Assembly (NCBI GenBank): GCA_018677555.1
Contig: JAHHOT010000009.1
Coordinates: forward strand, 1 to 36,393
Direction: 5' to 3'
From: Gammaproteobacteria bacterium
Lineage (GTDB): Bacteria > Pseudomonadota > Gammaproteobacteria > Steroidobacterales > Woeseiaceae
DNA length: 36,393 nucleotides
Shown here: piece by piece, positions 33,654 through 36,393 of the stretch
Layout: every line of letters starts with the position of its first letter
Numbering within the stretch: position 1 is the stretch's first letter
Notes under the pieces: generated by a model
Database searches by the model: none
Seen by the model: only the letters and a program-made list of their open reading frames with translations
Told to the model about the DNA's origin: nothing
Translations under genes and position numbers: made by a program

Positions 33654-34460
33654 ATGGCGAGAGAGTCGACAACGTTATGGGTAAGCGTCTCCGTGGCGTT
33701 CATTGTGATCGCGGGATTGTGGTACTACTCGACCCAACTCGAGCCGGACCAACCGACGCTGCGGCCTGAGCAGCAGCGGCAAGCGCCTGCTGCGGAGCCG
33801 GCGGCACCTTCCGGTCCGCTTTTCCCGATGTCTGAGCCGGTTGAGCGACCGGACCTGCGGCCGTTACCGGCGCTTGACGATAGCGACGAGTTTCTGCGGC
33901 TGGAGTTGTCCGACCTCTACGGCCAGGAATTCGCTGCCTTGCTCGCGGAATCGCGCGTCATCGAACGCATCGTCGCCACGGTCGACAATCTTCCGCGCAG
34001 GCACGTTGCCGAGCGGATGAGACCGGTGGCCGCTCTTTCGGATCCGTTTGTCGCGGAACAGGCCGGTAACGAGGACGAGTACATCCTGAGCGACGAAGGA
34101 TTTCACCGCTATGACGCTTTGATCGACATGCTCTCGAGCGTGGACACCGGGTCGATCGTCAGCATCTATCGCCGCTACTACCCGCTTTTCCAGGATGCCT
34201 ACGCGGAGCTTGGTTACCCCGACGGCTATTTCAACGACCGGCTCGTTGAGGTCATCGACCACCTGTTGGCCGCGCCGCGCCGGGAGGGCCCGATTTACCT
34301 CAGGCGGACGCACGTTCTGTACGAGTTTGCGAACCCGGACCTGGAGGAACTCTCGAGCGGACGAAAACTGCTGCTGAGAATGGGCCCTGAGAATGCGGAC
34401 GCCGTCAAAGCGCGACTGGCGGAATTGCGGGCAGCCATTTCCGGCGAAACCGAACGCTAG
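33654..34460 (+). CDS. DUF3014 membrane-anchored protein
   Basis: A 268-residue protein with one N-terminal membrane helix (about 7-25), a proline- and glutamine-rich linker (30-70) and a periplasmic DUF3014 domain. That domain has phrases such as LRLELSDLYGQEFAALL, ERIVATVDNLPRRHVAERMRP, YRRYYPLFQDAYAELGYPDGYFNDRLVEVIDHLL and GPIYLRRTHVLYEFANPDLE. The family's function is unknown. GGGGAGG precedes the ATG. Its stop TAG shares the CTAG at 34457-34460 with the stop of the convergent exporter gene. Confidence 0.88.
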   Translation: MARESTTLWVSVSVAFIVIAGLWYYSTQLEPDQPTLRPEQQRQAPAAEPAAPSGPLFPMSEPVERPDLRPLPALDDSDEFLRLELSDLYGQEFAALLAESRVIERIVATVDNLPRRHVAERMRPVAALSDPFVAEQAGNEDEYILSDEGFHRYDALIDMLSSVDTGSIVSIYRRYYPLFQDAYAELGYPDGYFNDRLVEVIDHLLAAPRREGPIYLRRTHVLYEFANPDLEELSSGRKLLLRMGPENADAVKARLAELRAAISGETER

Positions 34461-34466
34461 CGTTCG
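34451..34466. terminator. Palindrome at the shared convergent stop
   Basis: CGAACGCTAGCGTTCG is a 16-base perfect palindrome (6-base stem, CTAG loop) whose centre is the overlapping stop codons of both convergent genes. A run of T residues follows at about 34475-34480 on the plus strand, spaced too far from the stem for a standard terminator. Confidence 0.4.
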
Positions 34467-35416
34467 CCTTTGACTTTTTTCCCGCGCTGCGCGAGGCGTG
34501 AGATCGCAGCGGCCCCGCTCGCAGTGAATACGCGCAGGTAGCGATTCGTGCTTGCGCCGCCCACCTCGCGATACACGATATACAAACCGCTCGCGATGAT
34601 CACCGCGCCGCCGCCCACGACCCAGCGATCGGGGATTTCATTCCAGATGAAATAGCCCGCAGCAGCAGCGCCAATCAGGGCGGTGTATTCGAATGGTGCG
34701 AGTAATGACGGCGGCGCGCGACTGTAGCTGCCAACAATGCCGATCCAGGCGCAAACGGAACACAGTCCGGCCAGCAGAAACAGGGCCCATGCGCCCGTCG
34801 TCGGCGGCACGTAGTTGCCCGGAACCAGGAAGCAGGACGCCACGAGCGGCCCCAGAACAACGTATACAGAAAGTGCGTAGCTGGTCTCCGTCGCCGCCAG
34901 AATGCGAGCCGAGATCGCAAGGCCGGCGTAGCACACCGCGGCAATGAGGACGGCGATGGCGGCCGGTGTAAACATGCCCGTCCCGGGTCGCAATACCATC
35001 AGCACCCCGATGAAACCGACGATCACGGCGAGCCAGCGCCGCCAACCGACTGACTCACCCAGCAAAGGGACGGAAAGCGCCGTGACGATCAGCGGCGCGG
35101 TAAAGGCAAGCGTCAACGCGTTCACCAGCGGCATGTGTTTGAGGCCGAAGAAAAAACCGAACATTGCACCGCAGGCGAGAGCTGTCCTCAGCAGGTGCGC
35201 TATCCAGCGCTTCGTGCCTAATCCCCGAATGCCCCCGTACCAGCGGCCGATGGAAAAGAAAATAGCCAGCCCGATGATGCTTCTCAGGAATACAAACTGC
35301 TCCAGCGAATAGTCGGCAAGTAGCCACTTGGCGCAGAGGTCCAGCCCCAGCCCTCCGGCGATGCCGAACATCAAATAGCCGATGGCTACGCCGAATGACG
35401 AATCTCTTTCGCTCAT
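34457..35416 (-). CDS. EamA/DMT-family transporter
   Basis: About 319 residues with ten membrane helices in two EamA repeats, each ending in the usual LGE-type phrase (SVPLLGESVGWRRWLAVIVGFIGVLM and the C-terminal YFIWNEIPDRWVVGGGAVIIASG). These transporters export metabolites or amino acids; the substrate is unknown. The start is uncertain: ATG at 35416 gives MSERDSSFG, while ATG at 35434 and GTG at 35458 are possible. A basic C-terminal tail (RLAQRGKKVKGER) fits a cytoplasmic end. It is convergent with the DUF3014 gene, overlapping by 4 bases. Confidence 0.85.
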   Translation of the reverse strand: MSERDSSFGVAIGYLMFGIAGGLGLDLCAKWLLADYSLEQFVFLRSIIGLAIFFSIGRWYGGIRGLGTKRWIAHLLRTALACGAMFGFFFGLKHMPLVNALTLAFTAPLIVTALSVPLLGESVGWRRWLAVIVGFIGVLMVLRPGTGMFTPAAIAVLIAAVCYAGLAISARILAATETSYALSVYVVLGPLVASCFLVPGNYVPPTTGAWALFLLAGLCSVCAWIGIVGSYSRAPPSLLAPFEYTALIGAAAAGYFIWNEIPDRWVVGGGAVIIASGLYIVYREVGGASTNRYLRVFTASGAAAISRLAQRGKKVKGER

Positions 35417-35577
35417 GTGCAATTGCTCGCGCATCCCCGGGCCCGCGAGGCAGGTCACGCGCGGGATGCTTCGTTAAGGTGACGTTCAGAAATCTCCCGA
35501 TGCAGTTCAGCTTCGATTCATCGTCGCTGTCGTTAAATGGCACCGAGCGTAACGATTGTGCTGGAGAGGGAATCGAA

Positions 35578-36393
35578 ATGTCCAGATTTGTAATAGCAAG
35601 TTTCAAAGCTGCGTGCCTGGGGCTCGCATTGTTCGTGCTGCTGGTCATGGCGTCGGTCAATGCGCTCGCCGAGACGGCGTCGGCCAACAGCGATACACGA
35701 TCCTCGACCACGCTGCATTTCAAGAGCGGCGGCCGCGATAGCAGCCGCAACACGCCGACGGGCGTCAAGACAGTAGACCAGTACAATGCCCTCGAAACGG
35801 GCGGCGATCGCACGACACGTCCCGGGAACGCGCCGGGCAAAGCCGAACTGTCGGCGGGCGTGAACTCACAGTCCGCGGTTTCGAACGACTTCTGGATCTA
35901 CGATGCTGACGTATTGCTGTTCGCCGATGATGACGGCGATGGGTACTACTATGGCATCGACCTGTTGTTCGATGCGGACACGCTGTATTCATCGGCCGAC
36001 GTCTACGCTGCGGTGTATCTGAGCCTCGACGGTGGCCCCTGGAACGAATATGCGGTTACGGAAGACTTCACTATCTTTGGCACGAGCGCCACAGACGAAT
36101 TCGTGCTCGTCACTGAGCTGGCGTCCGGGTATCCGACGGGCGAATACGATTTGCTCATCGAATTGTTCGACGCGTTCGATGGCGCCTTTTTGGCCAGTTT
36201 CGGACCGGAAGACACTTCCGAACTGGCGTTCCTGCCACTGGAAGACTTCAACCGCGATGATCCGGGATTTGACGTACCGGTCGTCGTCAGCAGCGGCGGC
36301 GGCGGTGGTGCCGCCGGGTTTCTGTTCCTTGGCATGCTCGGGCTCATCCTGTGGCGAAGGGACATTCCTGGAAAAATGGGGACATTCCTGTTT
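35578..36393 (+). CDS. Choice-of-anchor H family surface protein, 3' end cut by window
   Basis: An open frame of 272 codons with no stop before the window ends. It has a signal peptide (MSRFVIASFKAACLGLALFV..., cut near ALAETASA), a low-complexity region and a domain with SNDFWIYDADVLLFADDDGDGYYYGIDL, split here by residues typical of choice-of-anchor H proteins. LSLDGGPWNEYAVTEDFTIFG and ASGYPTGEYDLLIELFDAFDG follow. The C-terminus has SSGGGGG, a hydrophobic stretch and LWRR, a GlyGly-CTERM-like sorting signal processed by rhombosortase-type proteases. The strong ribosome site GGAGAGGG precedes the ATG. After LWRR the frame enters the inverted-repeat element (DIPGKMGTFLF), so the element supplies its tail. 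Confidence 0.85.
   Translation, partial: MSRFVIASFKAACLGLALFVLLVMASVNALAETASANSDTRSSTTLHFKSGGRDSSRNTPTGVKTVDQYNALETGGDRTTRPGNAPGKAELSAGVNSQSAVSNDFWIYDADVLLFADDDGDGYYYGIDLLFDADTLYSSADVYAAVYLSLDGGPWNEYAVTEDFTIFGTSATDEFVLVTELASGYPTGEYDLLIELFDAFDGAFLASFGPEDTSELAFLPLEDFNRDDPGFDVPVVVSSGGGGGAAGFLFLGMLGLILWRRDIPGKMGTFLF
36358..36393 (+). repeat. Inverted-repeat element, copy 3 (cut by window end)
   Basis: AGGGACATTCCTG (36358-36370) is followed three bases later by a run starting AAAATGGGG at 36373 that matches the first 21 bases of copy 2 exactly, up to the window end. So an arm and a partial arm lie in tandem. The rest of the element is outside the window. Confidence 0.8.

Overview
This window looks like a chromosomal segment of a free-living, probably marine or sediment gammaproteobacterium. 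The evidence is a moderately GC-rich composition (judged by eye), a CcmI-type cytochrome c maturation protein, quinoprotein dehydrogenases, a choice-of-anchor H/GlyGly-CTERM-type surface protein, and REP-like palindromes of the GTAGGAGCGGC type seen in Pseudomonas/Xanthomonas relatives. The Woeseiaceae or a neighbouring order is my guess, but nothing here proves the family. I saw no tRNA, rRNA, CRISPR array, phage gene or transposase gene.

Region 1 (10-5002) is the most unusual block. It is a divergent redox cluster. On the minus strand lie a CcmI-like assembly factor, a small cytochrome b with two H-X13-H pairs, and a 21-haem c-type cytochrome built from six tandem repeats of three haems. 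On the plus strand lies a membrane-anchored 4Fe-4S flavoprotein whose pyridine-nucleotide-disulfide-reductase fold appears circularly permuted. Together they could form an electron conduit from NAD(P)H across the inner membrane to the periplasm.

Region 2 (5173-7004) holds a TetR regulator with a predicted leaderless transcript. Three operator-like sites (CAGAA-N6-TTCTG) flank it, and a small secreted protein of unknown function lies downstream, ended by a textbook terminator. A DUF2238 membrane protein follows.

Region 3 (7169-15567) carries signalling genes: a 1377-residue periplasmic-propeller/PAS/GGDEF/EAL protein that overlaps an HDOD protein by 4 bases, a small lipoprotein, a secreted unknown protein, and a ToxR/CadC-like membrane regulator divergent from an MFS transporter.

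Region 4 (15797-22619) has an orphan ParA ATPase and a J-domain/zinc-ribbon/PilZ fusion, an SRPBCC protein, an alpha/beta hydrolase, a PLP decarboxylase and an Nramp-fold transporter that lacks the metal-binding DPGN motif. Two copies of a long inverted-repeat element (arms of about 20 bases around a 36-base centre) sit between genes here, and a third begins at the right edge of the window.

Region 5 (22629-28653, minus strand) is a PQQ module: two tandem paralogous quinoproteins (one a lipoprotein, one probably soluble), a monohaem cytochrome c, and a Tat-exported MalY/PatB-type PLP enzyme with its own predicted promoter. Region 6 (28895-36393) holds a thioesterase, a DadA-like D-amino-acid dehydrogenase and an NhaC-type antiporter, mtnBC of the methionine salvage pathway, a DUF3014 protein, an EamA exporter, and a surface protein whose 3' end runs into the inverted-repeat element.
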